DNA from: Bacillus thuringiensis
GTDB taxonomy: Bacteria > Bacillota > Bacilli > Bacillales > Bacillaceae_G
DNA length: 64,000 nt
Assembly: GCF_014932895.1 (NCBI RefSeq)
Contig: NZ_JACYOF010000017.1
Coordinates: forward strand, 1 to 64,000
Reading direction: 5' to 3'
Positions 17,646-26,076 of this stretch are shown here, one piece after another (positions within the stretch are counted from its first letter, which is position 1; every line of letters begins with the position of its first letter). Under the pieces are notes generated by a model. The model was not told where the DNA came from. It saw only the letters and a list, made by a program, of their open reading frames with translations, and made no database searches. The position numbers and the translations under genes were made by a program.

Positions 17646-17743
17646 ATTACTATGCTACTATATTTTTGTTGTAAATAAAGTAATACTAGGTTAGAGACTC
17701 CCAATGTAAACATACTAGCAATGAAGATAATTAAAACCCATTT
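17606..17743 (-). pseudogene. Relic of a small single-TM protein
   Basis: Minus-strand frame open from just after a TAG at 17744 to TGA at 17606. It reads KWVLIIFIASMFTLGVSN, LVLLYLQQKYSSIVIKKD and onwards, a convincing membrane helix, but has no start codon with a Shine-Dalgarno. Its C-terminal part runs through the terminator of the opposite gene. A decayed small membrane-protein gene is likely; the neighbouring bcr1 copy lies at its expected 5' side. Confidence 0.35.
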
Positions 17744-18165
17744 CTAGTTTCCGCAGAGTATAACAGAGAAAGAATAAAGTGAAACTTTAATCAGTGGGGG
17801 GGTTGTTCATCCCCCACTGATTATTAGTTGAATCAATCGGGCTTTTACGGGCAGTTGATCTCCCACCTAACTTCTTTGTTCCAGCCGAATTTTGAGGTGG
17901 GAGTCTTACTGTCCGTTAATGCGGGATAAAAAAATACAGTCCAACTAAAGCCGATTTTTTCTTATTTAATTTTGTCAGTATTTTTATTTTTAAGCATAAT
18001 TCTCATAGAAACTTAATAAATGAAAAATATAGTATATAAGAATAATAAATTTATAAGAATTACCATTTTATATTTGTGATATAAAAATTTTATGATTCAG
18101 GATTTTGTGGAAAATAACTAGTTAGAGTACTTATAATAAAAATAAAAAGATGATGAGATGGTGGA
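17646..18165. other. Intergenic region: bcr1 copy and AT-rich leader of signal peptidase
   Basis: Apart from the small-protein relic and the bcr1 repeat (17774-17930), the stretch 17931-18165 is very AT-rich. It holds a TATAAT (18132-18137) that may be the -10 for the signal peptidase gene, without a convincing -35. No other gene seen. Confidence 0.6.
17774..17930 (-). repeat. bcr1 repeat, full length (157 bp)
   Basis: Inverted copy: ATAAAGTGAAACTTTAATCA at the left and GCGGGATAAA at the right, with both internal hairpins present. Confidence 0.9.
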
Positions 18166-18702
18166 ATGATGCAAAAGAAAAAACGTTTGCGTGAATTCTT
18201 TGAAATAATTGCAATTGCATGTGTATTGGTGTTTTTAGCGAAAATTTTTTTGTTTTTCCCTACGACGGTAAAGGGAGCATCTATGAGGCCAACGTTGCAA
18301 GATGGAGATAAGGTGATTATTAATAAACTCGCAAAAAGATTTGAAAGTTATGAGAGAGAAGATATTATTGTTGTGAAGACGGATAATTTTTATGTAAAGA
18401 GAATAATTGGATTACCGGGTGATGTAATTGAGATGAGAAATGACCAATTATATGTGAATCATGAAGTGAAAAATGAAGAGTACTTACAGAATAATAAAAA
18501 ACAGGCAGAAAAATTACTTATCAATTTAACAGAAGACTTTGGGCCAATTACAATTCCTAAAAATAAGATTTTTGTTATGGGAGATAATCGTTTAGTCAGC
18601 AGGGATAGTAGGAATGGTTTAGGATTCATTGACAAAGCGGATGTATTAGGAAAATTAACAGCAATTTATTACCCATTTGAACATGTGAAAATAATGAATT
18701 AA
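18166..18702 (+). CDS. Type I signal peptidase
   Basis: 178 aa with one N-terminal membrane anchor (residues 13-31). Catalytic dyad: Ser39 in KGASMRPTL and Lys78 in FYVKRIIGLPGD. Box E is MGDNRLVSRDSRNGLG. It removes signal peptides on the outer face of the membrane. It is one of several paralogues expected in the cereus group, so no Sip letter is assigned. ATGs at 18166 and 18169 are both possible; the weak GGTGG sits slightly closer to the first. Confidence 0.92.
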   Translation: MMQKKKRLREFFEIIAIACVLVFLAKIFLFFPTTVKGASMRPTLQDGDKVIINKLAKRFESYEREDIIVVKTDNFYVKRIIGLPGDVIEMRNDQLYVNHEVKNEEYLQNNKKQAEKLLINLTEDFGPITIPKNKIFVMGDNRLVSRDSRNGLGFIDKADVLGKLTAIYYPFEHVKIMN

Positions 18703-18706
18703 AGTA

Positions 18707-18740
18707 AAAAACCAAGCAAATTTTAGTTTGCTTGGTTTTT
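18707..18740. terminator. Bidirectional terminator
   Basis: AAAAACCAAGCAAA / TTTGCTTGGTTTTT perfect stem between two convergent genes. Confidence 0.9.
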
Positions 18741-18744
18741 TATG

Positions 18745-21507
18745 TTAAACAGTAGGAGATTCATTAGATACAAAGATGTCTTCATTATTGTTGTTAGTAC
18801 TTAAAACGAATTTGTGCTGCAGTAGTTGCAGTTTAAATAATGCTAAAGGATCGTGATAAGTTTCTGGATTTGTTCTTAGTTTCGTTAATGTTTGTTCGTC
18901 TTCCTGTATTTCAAGCTGAGCTGCTTCTACATTTTGTTTCAACACGCTAAGTGGATCTTTGAAGAACATCATGATATCACGTTCTAATGCACCTTCAAAT
19001 ACTTCAAATTGAAGGAAGAATTGTTTTGAAATTGTTTGAGCAATTTCTGTATAGTCTTCCGTTTCAATATATTGTTTATACTTGTTTGCGAGCATAGATT
19101 GATTTTTTTGCATATTACCAAATAATTTCCCGGCACTCTTTAAGAAAAATTGTGTCGGTGTAAAGCGTAATAAAATATTGATGTTTGTTACTGTAATTCT
19201 ATTTGTCATTCGTACAACATCCCGATGCCAATCATCTAGTAATTTGAAATCACAAGGAAGTTGCATACGTTCTTCTTTATATAGTTTATTGAAAGTTTCA
19301 CTCATTTCATCTAAATAAGCTTGTGCTTGAATAAATTCATTATGTGCTGTTTCAATCCACTCTTGAATAGACTGCGTAAATTTAGGAAGAAGCACTTGTT
19401 GTACATGTTTTTGAATTCGTCCGTTCATTGCAGAATTTAATTCTTCATGAACTAATTTGAAATCACTATCTTCTTGAACAAGGTCAGAGCAGCTCTGTAA
19501 TAATTCAGGAATTTGAGAATGTATATCTCGTGTAATTTCTTCTTTCGTTAAAAGATAAGATTCTGTAATAGAACGAATTTTATCTTTTTCAAGAGCAGTA
19601 AGATTGTTAATAAATCCATTAAGTTTTACAGATATATGTTTATTCCAGCGTACTGATTTCACTAATGTATTTTCTAATTCCACACGTTCATTCACAAGAT
19701 ACGCGATTGTCTTTTGCGTAAACCATATTAACTTTTCTATACGCTCCTTTTCTATATCACGTTCTGCAAGATTAGAGAGAATGGATTCTGTTACATCTCC
19801 AAGTTGCTGGCTACTCTCTTGGGAAGGAGAGTATGGGAAGAATTGTGCATTTTGGAAATGAACTTTAAGTTTACTAATTAATTTTTCATTAGTAGTCGTA
19901 TTATTTGTGTGTAATACGAAATGAATTTGTAAGTTTGGCACTTGTTCACGTAAATAAAGTAATGTATCAAGTTCTTCGCCATGCAATGGTGAAGAAGAAT
20001 TTAACACGTAAACAAGGCTATCTGCTGCTTGTAAGTATTGAAAATATGAGCTGTTTTTATCCAGTTGTCCTTGAACAGATGGTGTGACAAGAAATGCAAA
20101 CTTATTTTTTCTTAAAAATCTACTTGGTAGCTTGATTTCTATACATTTTTTCTCAAGTTCTAACTGGGAAGATGTAGCCATTATTTGATGGAATTCATCA
20201 AGGTTCGGGATATTTCGTATATCTAACTCGGTGAATTCTGTTATTTCAGTTTGACTATTGTCTTTAAATAGAATAGGAGTTGTTAAAGTCTCAGTTAAGA
20301 TGTTCTCTCCTAATATTGAATTGACGAATGACGCTTTATCATGGTCACTAGTTCCAGCTATTAGTAGTTGTGTAACATTTAAATCACATAGTTCATGGAC
20401 GAGTAGTGTAAAATGATGACTTAAATCTACATCATTTTTCTCGGCCCAAATAGCAATTGTTTCGAATAAATGAGAAACGGTTTCCAAATCTACATTTGTT
20501 TCAGCAGATGAATTAGAAAGTAACGCTCCTGCACTTTTAACGAGTAATGATTCTAAAGTTGTAGGTGAAACTTCATTCCATGCTAATACTGCGGCAGAGA
20601 CAAGTAAGGAATTTTCTGCTTTTGTTAAACTAAACCAATTTGTTAATAAATCAGGCACGAGACCGTTTAATTCATGCATAAAATGATCGCCAGTAATTAA
20701 TGCAAAGTATGTTTCTTGGTATCGGATGGAAATTTCATTCCAATTATCATTATTATCCGTTTCAATATGTAAGAATAGATGATTCATACTTTGGATCCAC
20801 GAAAGGTATAATGGTTCATTTTGATAGCTGTTCCAAAGAGCGATAACAAAGTCTTTAAATTGGGCTTGATCAACAGTATATAGAGCTTTTAAAGATTCAT
20901 AGAAGTATTCCGGTTTAATCTTTTTAGTAAATCCTCGGTTCACATAATTGATTAAAGTATCAAACCAGTGTAGAGATTTCGTTCGAATTCCTTCTTGAAC
21001 TGCTAGTTCTATAGCGTTGTTCCAATCTTCTTGTTTTTCATAGAAAGAACGAGCGATTGCAGTAATATTCGGATAGTCCGGTTGAAATGCAACAGCTTCA
21101 CTAATCGTCTTAAAGGCTAGCCCTAAACGATCTTGTTCGATATAAAGAGAAAGAAGTTGTAAGGAAACTTCCATCGTAAGAGTTGTATCTTCTGTTTGAA
21201 TAGATTGATAAATTTCTTCTGCTTTTGGTAAGAATCCTAGTTCAAAATAAGCATCAGCAATATTTTTGGTTGCCCAAAGCTCAAGGTCGTTATTTACTTT
21301 CTCCCACTTAAATATGGCTGCTTCAAAATCTTTATTTTGGTAATAAAATTCACCTTGAGCAAAGCGGATATTAGAAATGTTGGAGAATTCATTTTTAGGT
21401 TCATTTATATATGCTTCACCGAGTATTTCCGATACCGAAGTAGAAGTTTCTTCGTTTAAAAATGTTTTATAGTAAATTTTTTGTATAAATTGATTTTCAA
21501 TGGTCAT
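18745..21507 (-). CDS. TPR plus dynamin-like protein with degraded GTPase motifs
   Basis: 920 aa. Residues about 30-260 look like TPR repeats (FAQGEFYYQNKDFEAAIFKWEK and similar). Residues about 375-580 align with a dynamin/EngB-like GTPase fold. However, the P-loop reads AGTSDHDKASFVNSILG (384-400; Gly replaced by Asp390, Ser/Thr by Ala392), the DxPG position reads VTPSVQG (474-480) and the N/TKxD site reads HTNNTT. The C-terminal 350 residues are long helices as in dynamin stalks. I infer a membrane-associated pseudo-GTPase scaffold. No known name. Start ATG is preceded by a GGGGGGAAC Shine-Dalgarno. Stands alone between terminators. Confidence 0.75.
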   Translation of the reverse strand: MTIENQFIQKIYYKTFLNEETSTSVSEILGEAYINEPKNEFSNISNIRFAQGEFYYQNKDFEAAIFKWEKVNNDLELWATKNIADAYFELGFLPKAEEIYQSIQTEDTTLTMEVSLQLLSLYIEQDRLGLAFKTISEAVAFQPDYPNITAIARSFYEKQEDWNNAIELAVQEGIRTKSLHWFDTLINYVNRGFTKKIKPEYFYESLKALYTVDQAQFKDFVIALWNSYQNEPLYLSWIQSMNHLFLHIETDNNDNWNEISIRYQETYFALITGDHFMHELNGLVPDLLTNWFSLTKAENSLLVSAAVLAWNEVSPTTLESLLVKSAGALLSNSSAETNVDLETVSHLFETIAIWAEKNDVDLSHHFTLLVHELCDLNVTQLLIAGTSDHDKASFVNSILGENILTETLTTPILFKDNSQTEITEFTELDIRNIPNLDEFHQIMATSSQLELEKKCIEIKLPSRFLRKNKFAFLVTPSVQGQLDKNSSYFQYLQAADSLVYVLNSSSPLHGEELDTLLYLREQVPNLQIHFVLHTNNTTTNEKLISKLKVHFQNAQFFPYSPSQESSQQLGDVTESILSNLAERDIEKERIEKLIWFTQKTIAYLVNERVELENTLVKSVRWNKHISVKLNGFINNLTALEKDKIRSITESYLLTKEEITRDIHSQIPELLQSCSDLVQEDSDFKLVHEELNSAMNGRIQKHVQQVLLPKFTQSIQEWIETAHNEFIQAQAYLDEMSETFNKLYKEERMQLPCDFKLLDDWHRDVVRMTNRITVTNINILLRFTPTQFFLKSAGKLFGNMQKNQSMLANKYKQYIETEDYTEIAQTISKQFFLQFEVFEGALERDIMMFFKDPLSVLKQNVEAAQLEIQEDEQTLTKLRTNPETYHDPLALFKLQLLQHKFVLSTNNNNEDIFVSNESPTV

Positions 21508-21910
21508 GTTCGTTCCCCCCTGTATAATTTAGAAAAATGATGTTGTATGTAAAAGGGTGCATGTTCTTTTAATAGGTAGAAGTTGCATTATATAGAACAA
21601 ACTATGTTTTTGCTAGATATATCATTTTTCTTGAGAGTTAAACCGTCGCGAAAAGTAACTTTCCTTTATTGTAACAAAAAAACAAGCATATGAATTTTTA
21701 TTTTTTCATCTCAGTTGGTGTGGGCTAATAATCAGTGGGGATGGACAAAATACCCACTGATTAAAGTTTCTCTTTATCTCTGCTAAAGGAATGAATAGAA
21801 GTAGAGTTCATTATAAAAACAATGTATAGTGAATATGTATACCATGTTTGTCTTAAAGATAGAAAGGGCACAATATGGAATAACGATCGTGCATAGGATG
21901 TGTCTTCCGA
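21508..21910. other. Intergenic region between TPR/dynamin-like gene and DedA gene
   Basis: Divergent promoter region. It holds a truncated bcr1 (21697-21777) and otherwise AT-rich DNA. No open reading frame with a ribosome-binding site was seen. Confidence 0.7.
21697..21777 (+). repeat. bcr1 repeat, short form (81 bp)
   Basis: TTTAT at 21697-21701, then degenerate sequence joining GTTGGTGTGGGCTAATAATC and the right hairpin to CTTTAT (21777). The left end and central hairpin are missing. Confidence 0.7.
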
Positions 21911-22504
21911 ATGGAACAACATATTGGCGAGTTAATCTCACACTATGGGTATTTTGGAATTATTATAGCTTTAGCTGGTGGAATCGTCGGATTACCGATA
22001 CCAGATGAGTTTTTACTTACTTTTATTGGTTATAATATTTCAAAAGGAGTTATGTCAGGAGCAGCTGCTTTTTCAAGTGGGATGGCAGGTGCAATGATTG
22101 GTATTACGTTAAGTTACATATTAGGTTTAAAACTAGGACTCCCTGTTTTAAAAAAATATGGGCCAAAAATTAGAATTAAAGAACATCATATTGAAAAAAC
22201 ACATATTTTATTTGAAAAATACGGTCCGTTTCTCTTAATAATTGGTTACTTTATACCGGGAGTACGTCACCTAACAGCATATTTTGCGGGGGTTTCGAAT
22301 TTAACATGGTGGCGTTTTTGTTTGTATGCTTACGGTGGTGCGCTCATTTGGATAAGTGTTTTTATTGGACTTGGCTGGAAGTTAGGAGAGAAGTGGCGCT
22401 TTGTTGAGTATAGTTTACATCATTATGGAATATGGATTTTATTCATTTCAGCAATTGTAACATTGGTTGTGTGGGTTTACATAAGGAAAAGAAAAAACCG
22501 CTAA
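21911..22504 (+). CDS. DedA-family membrane protein
   Basis: 197 aa with several membrane spans and re-entrant-like segments. Family motifs: GGIVGLPIPDEFLLTFIGY near residue 25, GPFLLIIGYFIPGVRHLTAY with the conserved Arg near 115, and FAGVSNLTWWRFCLYAYGGA. DedA proteins are involved in lipid-carrier flipping (C55-P and phosphatidylethanolamine) and membrane homeostasis. The exact paralogue is not assigned. The stop overlaps a bidirectional terminator shared with the convergent EamA gene. Confidence 0.88.
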   Translation: MEQHIGELISHYGYFGIIIALAGGIVGLPIPDEFLLTFIGYNISKGVMSGAAAFSSGMAGAMIGITLSYILGLKLGLPVLKKYGPKIRIKEHHIEKTHILFEKYGPFLLIIGYFIPGVRHLTAYFAGVSNLTWWRFCLYAYGGALIWISVFIGLGWKLGEKWRFVEYSLHHYGIWILFISAIVTLVVWVYIRKRKNR

Positions 22505-22518
22505 TAATAGCGGTTTTT
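22493..22518. terminator. Bidirectional terminator
   Basis: AAAAACCGCT / AGCGGTTTTT stem overlapping the end of the DedA gene and abutting the EamA stop. Confidence 0.88.
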
Positions 22519-22947
22519 TTAGCTGAAAGCAATAAATAATACACCAGCTGTAATAAAGACTACACCGACGCCAGTCATAAAGTTTAACTTCTCACCAAGT
22601 ATAATCATGGCGAGAATGATAGAAAATACGACGCTTAATTTATCGACAGGAGCCACTTGTGAAACTTTGCCTGTTTTTAAGGCAAGAAAATAAAATAGCC
22701 ATGACGAAGCACCTGCGATCCCACTTAATGTGATAAATAGCAGTGCTTTTTTATTTAGGAGGACATCACCGATATTTTGAAATTTACCTTGTATAATAAT
22801 AACGCCTACCATAAATAATGCCATAATAATAGATCGAATTGTTGTTGCAACGTTGGCATCGATTCCGTCTAAACCAATTTTTCCGAAAATAGATACAAGG
22901 GCAGCAGCAATTGCTGATAATAGTGCGAATAAGAGCCATGAACTCAT
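22519..22947 (-). CDS. Small single-repeat EamA transporter under a Fur box
   Basis: 142 aa, one EamA repeat with about five membrane spans (SAIAAALVSIFGKIGLDG, FYFLALKTGKVSQVAPVDKL, AMIILGEKL). Single-repeat members work as dimers; substrate unknown. The promoter (-35-like TATACA, -10 TATAAT) has a Fur-type box filling its spacer, so iron-dependent repression is predicted. This gives a clue that the substrate is iron-related, such as a siderophore or its precursor. Start ATG with TTGGAGGAA upstream. Confidence 0.85.
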   Translation of the reverse strand: MSSWLLFALLSAIAAALVSIFGKIGLDGIDANVATTIRSIIMALFMVGVIIIQGKFQNIGDVLLNKKALLFITLSGIAGASSWLFYFLALKTGKVSQVAPVDKLSVVFSIILAMIILGEKLNFMTGVGVVFITAGVLFIAFS

Positions 22948-22972
22948 AGTAAAATTCCTCCAATCTTACATT

Positions 22973-23001
22973 ATTATACATGAAAATGATTCTCATGTAT
23001 A
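22973..23001 (-). promoter_or_regulatory. Promoter with Fur box in its spacer
   Basis: TGAAAATGATTCTCA (22981-22995) matches the 7-1-7 Fur consensus TGATAATNATTATCA at 12 of 14 defined positions. It lies inside a longer TACATGA/TCATGTA inverted repeat. On the minus strand TATACA (23001-22996) and TATAAT (22978-22973) flank it with 17-bp spacing, so Fur binding would block RNA polymerase. Confidence 0.8.
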
Positions 23002-23012
23002 AATAACGAAAT

Positions 23013-23047
23013 AATCCCCACCTTATATTTTTAATAAGGTGGGGATT
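23013..23047 (-). terminator. Strong hairpin downstream of the BH0509-like gene
   Basis: AATCCCCACCTTAT / ATAAGGTGGGGATT, 14-bp perfect stem, followed on the minus strand by ATTTCGTTATTTAT. The U-tract is poor, so it may act as a 3'-end stabiliser. Confidence 0.6.
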
Positions 23048-23053
23048 ATTATA

Positions 23054-23200
23054 CTACTCTGCAATTTCTTCATATAAAAAGTACGTTACATTATAAATGT
23101 GTTCTACTTCATCGTCTGTCATAAACAATAATTCGTCACGCTCAATCCCTTTTTTCTTTTCAATAAACTCAATCATGTTTTTGCGCTCTTCTCTCTTCAT
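23054..23200 (-). CDS. Small BH0509-family protein
   Basis: 48 aa (MKREERKNMIEFIEKKKG... ELLFMTDDEVEHIYNVTY), acidic C-terminus. ATG has GGAGGAG 9 nt upstream. I recognise the sequence as the short Bacillus family labelled BH0509. No function is known. It lies upstream of the Fur-controlled EamA gene, but a strong hairpin separates the two. Confidence 0.75.
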   Translation of the reverse strand: MKREERKNMIEFIEKKKGIERDELLFMTDDEVEHIYNVTYFLYEEIAE

Positions 23201-23320
23201 CAATTTAATTTCTCCTCCCAATCTGTTTTAATACAGTTTATTTAAGTTAATGCTATTATATAACAGAAACTTTAGAAAGTTCCACCTATTTTATTGTTTT
23301 TTTCAGAAGAATTTTTCGAC

Positions 23321-23350
23321 AAAACAAGCCCACCTAAGAGGGCTTGTTTT
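23321..23350. terminator. Terminator next to bcr1
   Basis: AAAACAAGCCC / GGGCTTGTTTT stem. It is probably the original terminator of the PNPOx-like gene, now separated from its stop by the bcr1 insertion. Confidence 0.75.
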
Positions 23351-23505
23351 TATTCTGCTATTTACGGGCAGTAAGATCCCTACCTCAAAGTTCAGCGAAA
23401 GCAAAGAAGTTAGGTGGAGGTCGGGCTGCCCGTAAAAGCCCGATTGGTGAGGGCTAATAATCAGTGGGGGATGAAGAAACCCCACTGATTAAAGTTTCAC
23501 TTTAT
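23349..23505 (+). repeat. bcr1 repeat, full length (157 bp)
   Basis: TTTATTCTGCTATTTACGGG to GTTTCACTTTAT with both hairpins. It ends 1 bp from the stop codon of the minus-strand PNPOx-like gene. Confidence 0.9.
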
Positions 23506-23506
23506 T

Positions 23507-23923
23507 TTACAGTCGTAAAAACTCGGGCTCGATCGTACCGGCACCATCGATGTAATAAATTGTGTCGGGATTGATTTTTATCAGTACGTAATTAGGGTCT
23601 TCGGCACCAAGTAACCAGCGTTTTAAGCTATTATTCCAAAACTTGTTTTTTAATGTTGAGTCTTCTTCAATTGAAGCTAAGCCTTCAACTTCAATATAAT
23701 TTTCATCTAACTTTTTTCCTTCTCGTCCGAGAAGTACGTGTACATTTGGATTGTTTTCAATATCTGTTATCTTTTTTGATTTTCGATCTGTTGCAACATA
23801 TAGTACAAAATCTTCGTGGAAAAACATCATAAAGGCACTATGTGGTTTCTCGTTACGTACAGTTGATAACACACCAGTTCTTTGTCCTTGAATAATCGTT
23901 GCGATTTTTTCTTTTAAGTGCAT
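23507..23923 (-). CDS. Pyridoxamine 5'-phosphate oxidase-like (general stress protein 26 type)
   Basis: 138-aa split-barrel flavin-binding fold: GVLSTVRNEKPHSAFMMFF, LYVATDRKSKKITDIENNPNVHVLLG, then EVEGLASIEED. These proteins bind FMN, F420 or haem and are rarely true PNP oxidases. The short form suggests a stress-related flavoprotein. Start ATG with AGAGGT upstream. Its stop is separated from the likely terminator by a bcr1 insertion. Confidence 0.82.
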   Translation of the reverse strand: MHLKEKIATIIQGQRTGVLSTVRNEKPHSAFMMFFHEDFVLYVATDRKSKKITDIENNPNVHVLLGREGKKLDENYIEVEGLASIEEDSTLKNKFWNNSLKRWLLGAEDPNYVLIKINPDTIYYIDGAGTIEPEFLRL

Positions 23924-24103
23924 ACTTTTAACCTCTTTTCATAATTTATAATTCTCTCTGCTCAAACAAGATGATTTTAAATATCTTTCATACTGTTTTC
24001 TTCAATTCGATTTTTTAAACGTAATTGTGATGAAATCGGACAAGTTAGGAGAAGAATAATAATAAGGATGAGGAGAAATACATACCATGGAAGGATGGAA
24101 AGC

Positions 24104-25159
24104 ATGTTTAATAAAATATTTCTTATAGTAGCGCTTATAGGGGTACCACTTTCTGTACTCGGAAAAACATTGCATTGGCCCCAAACGATTATGTTCGCTG
24201 TATATTGTATTACGATTATCGCATTAGCGGGTTTTATGGGGAGAGCAACAGAAAGTTTGGCAATTGTTTCTGGTCCGAGAATAGGCGGATTATTAAATGC
24301 TACTTTTGGTAATGCCGTTGAACTGATCATTTCAATTTTTGCACTTCAGGCAGGGTTAATTGAAGTGGTGTTAGCCTCTTTAACGGGTTCTGTACTTGGA
24401 AATTTATTACTAGTAGGAGGGCTATCCTTCTTTATAGGAGGGCTTAAATACAAAAGACAAAGTTTTAATGTGTATGATGCAAGGCATAATTCAGCTTTAT
24501 TAATATTTGCTGTAGTAGTAGCCTTTGTTATTCCAGAGATTTTTTCAATGAAGATGGATGTTGGAAAGACATATCAATTAAGTATCGGTGTTTCTATTAT
24601 TATGATTATTATATATCTTGCTGCGTTGCTATTTAAGTTAGTTACGCATCGTGGGGTATATCAACATAAAAGTGATGAAGTAGCACATGAGGAAGAGCCT
24701 GAGTGGTCGAAAGGTAAAGCGCTACTCATTTTAGCCATAGCAACACTTGCAGTAGCCTATGTATCAGAGGCTCTTGTACATACTTTTGAAACGGTCGCAA
24801 AATCATTTGGTTGGTCAGAGCTATTTATAGGGGTTATTATCGTTGCAATTGTTGGGAATGCAGCGGAACATGCATCTGCAATTATTATGGCGTATAAAAA
24901 TAAAGTGAATATCGCAGTAGAAATTGCAGTAGGTTCTACATTACAAATTGCGATGTTTGTTGCTCCTGTATTAGTATTGCTATCCATGTTCTTTGCACAA
25001 AGGATGCCTTTAGTATTTACAATACCAGAACTTGTGTCCATGATTACAGCCGTTTTCTTAACGATTGCGATTTCAAATGATGGGGATACAAACTGGTTTG
25101 AAGGAGGCACTTTATTAGCGGCGTATGTCATTATGGGAATTGGTTTTTATTTATTATGA
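24104..25159 (+). CDS. yfkE: Calcium/proton exchanger (CaCA family, YfkE/ChaA-like)
   Basis: 351 aa from ATG 24104, chosen because AAGGATGG sits 5 nt upstream and the length and MFNKIFLI start agree with B. subtilis YfkE. Upstream ATG 24068 lacks support. Two inverted CaCA repeats carry the ion-binding motifs GLLNATFGNAVELIISIFAL and IVGNAAEHASAIIMAYKN. About eleven membrane spans. It exports Ca2+ in exchange for H+. It is followed by yfkD as in B. subtilis. Confidence 0.93.
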   Translation: MFNKIFLIVALIGVPLSVLGKTLHWPQTIMFAVYCITIIALAGFMGRATESLAIVSGPRIGGLLNATFGNAVELIISIFALQAGLIEVVLASLTGSVLGNLLLVGGLSFFIGGLKYKRQSFNVYDARHNSALLIFAVVVAFVIPEIFSMKMDVGKTYQLSIGVSIIMIIIYLAALLFKLVTHRGVYQHKSDEVAHEEEPEWSKGKALLILAIATLAVAYVSEALVHTFETVAKSFGWSELFIGVIIVAIVGNAAEHASAIIMAYKNKVNIAVEIAVGSTLQIAMFVAPVLVLLSMFFAQRMPLVFTIPELVSMITAVFLTIAISNDGDTNWFEGGTLLAAYVIMGIGFYLL

Positions 25160-25240
25160 AAAATAGGCATAACAATTGTGCCCAGAGAAAACAATAAACA
25201 AAGTAGTATATATACCTTTATGTAGGAAGGAGCCAGACAG

Positions 25241-26038
25241 GTGAAACGAGTATACAGCATATGTTTTTCAACTATGGTCTCGTTTATTTTATTATTTCCT
25301 AACATTAGTTTTGCAAAGACAACGGTAGAAACAAAAATGCCTTCATCTGTTTTAAATATTTCAAAAGACAATACGTTTCCAAACGATGCGCAAGATTTGC
25401 CGCGTTTGCAGCCAAGTAAGTTTGCTCAAGAACTATTGAAAACAGCAAATATTAAAATTGAAAATCCGGACTTAATTCGGATGTTTAATGAAACGACAAT
25501 TTCAAATGCACCGCTTGCGGTAGGATACCGAGCGAAAATCTATTTAGGTCAATGGGCTTTAAATTATGAATCGGTAGACACATCGATTAATTGGGAATAT
25601 AAACAAGTGAATCGCAACGTGTACGATAATCGTGGGGGAGATCGCTTATATCCACTTCGTTATAAGCAAGAAACGCAAAAGACAATTGAAGGCGATTTAA
25701 CAGCGGATATGAAAGATGCTACAGATGTGAAAAAAATGATGCTTCTAAAAGCGCTTGAAAAAGTACAATTGCCACTCTCATTTAAAACAACCATTGGTTA
25801 TGGTACTGGACATGAGCGTGTATATAATATTAGTCCAAGTCAACTAGGATATTTATACGCTTATACGCCAGCAGTAAATGAAAAAGGAAAAGTAACGTTT
25901 GGAGAAGTGTACCTTGTTTTAAAAGGAAATCAAAAAAGACTTGTCGTAAAAAATATTACTTCCCAAGGAATTGGAGCTGCTATTCCAATTCATGATCATT
26001 TATATTTTAAATTCATTTCTTCTTCTCATTCGCAATAA
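25241..26038 (+). CDS. yfkD: YfkD-family secreted/lipoprotein-like protein
   Basis: 265 aa with GTG start and AAGGAG 9 nt upstream. The N-terminus (KRVYSICFSTMVSFILLFPN then ISFAKT) is a Sec signal peptide without a lipobox Cys. The mature part is beta-rich with no domain of known activity. Position between yfkE and yfkAB and length match B. subtilis YfkD. Function unknown; exported envelope protein by inference. Ends at a shared terminator. Confidence 0.85.
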   Translation: MKRVYSICFSTMVSFILLFPNISFAKTTVETKMPSSVLNISKDNTFPNDAQDLPRLQPSKFAQELLKTANIKIENPDLIRMFNETTISNAPLAVGYRAKIYLGQWALNYESVDTSINWEYKQVNRNVYDNRGGDRLYPLRYKQETQKTIEGDLTADMKDATDVKKMMLLKALEKVQLPLSFKTTIGYGTGHERVYNISPSQLGYLYAYTPAVNEKGKVTFGEVYLVLKGNQKRLVVKNITSQGIGAAIPIHDHLYFKFISSSHSQ

Positions 26039-26042
26039 CATG

Positions 26043-26076
26043 AAAAAACGTCAGCTTATAAGCTGACGTTTTTTTA
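26043..26076. terminator. Bidirectional terminator between yfkD and yfkAB
   Basis: AAAAAACGTCAGCTTA / TAAGCTGACGTTTTTT, near-perfect palindrome. Confidence 0.9.
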
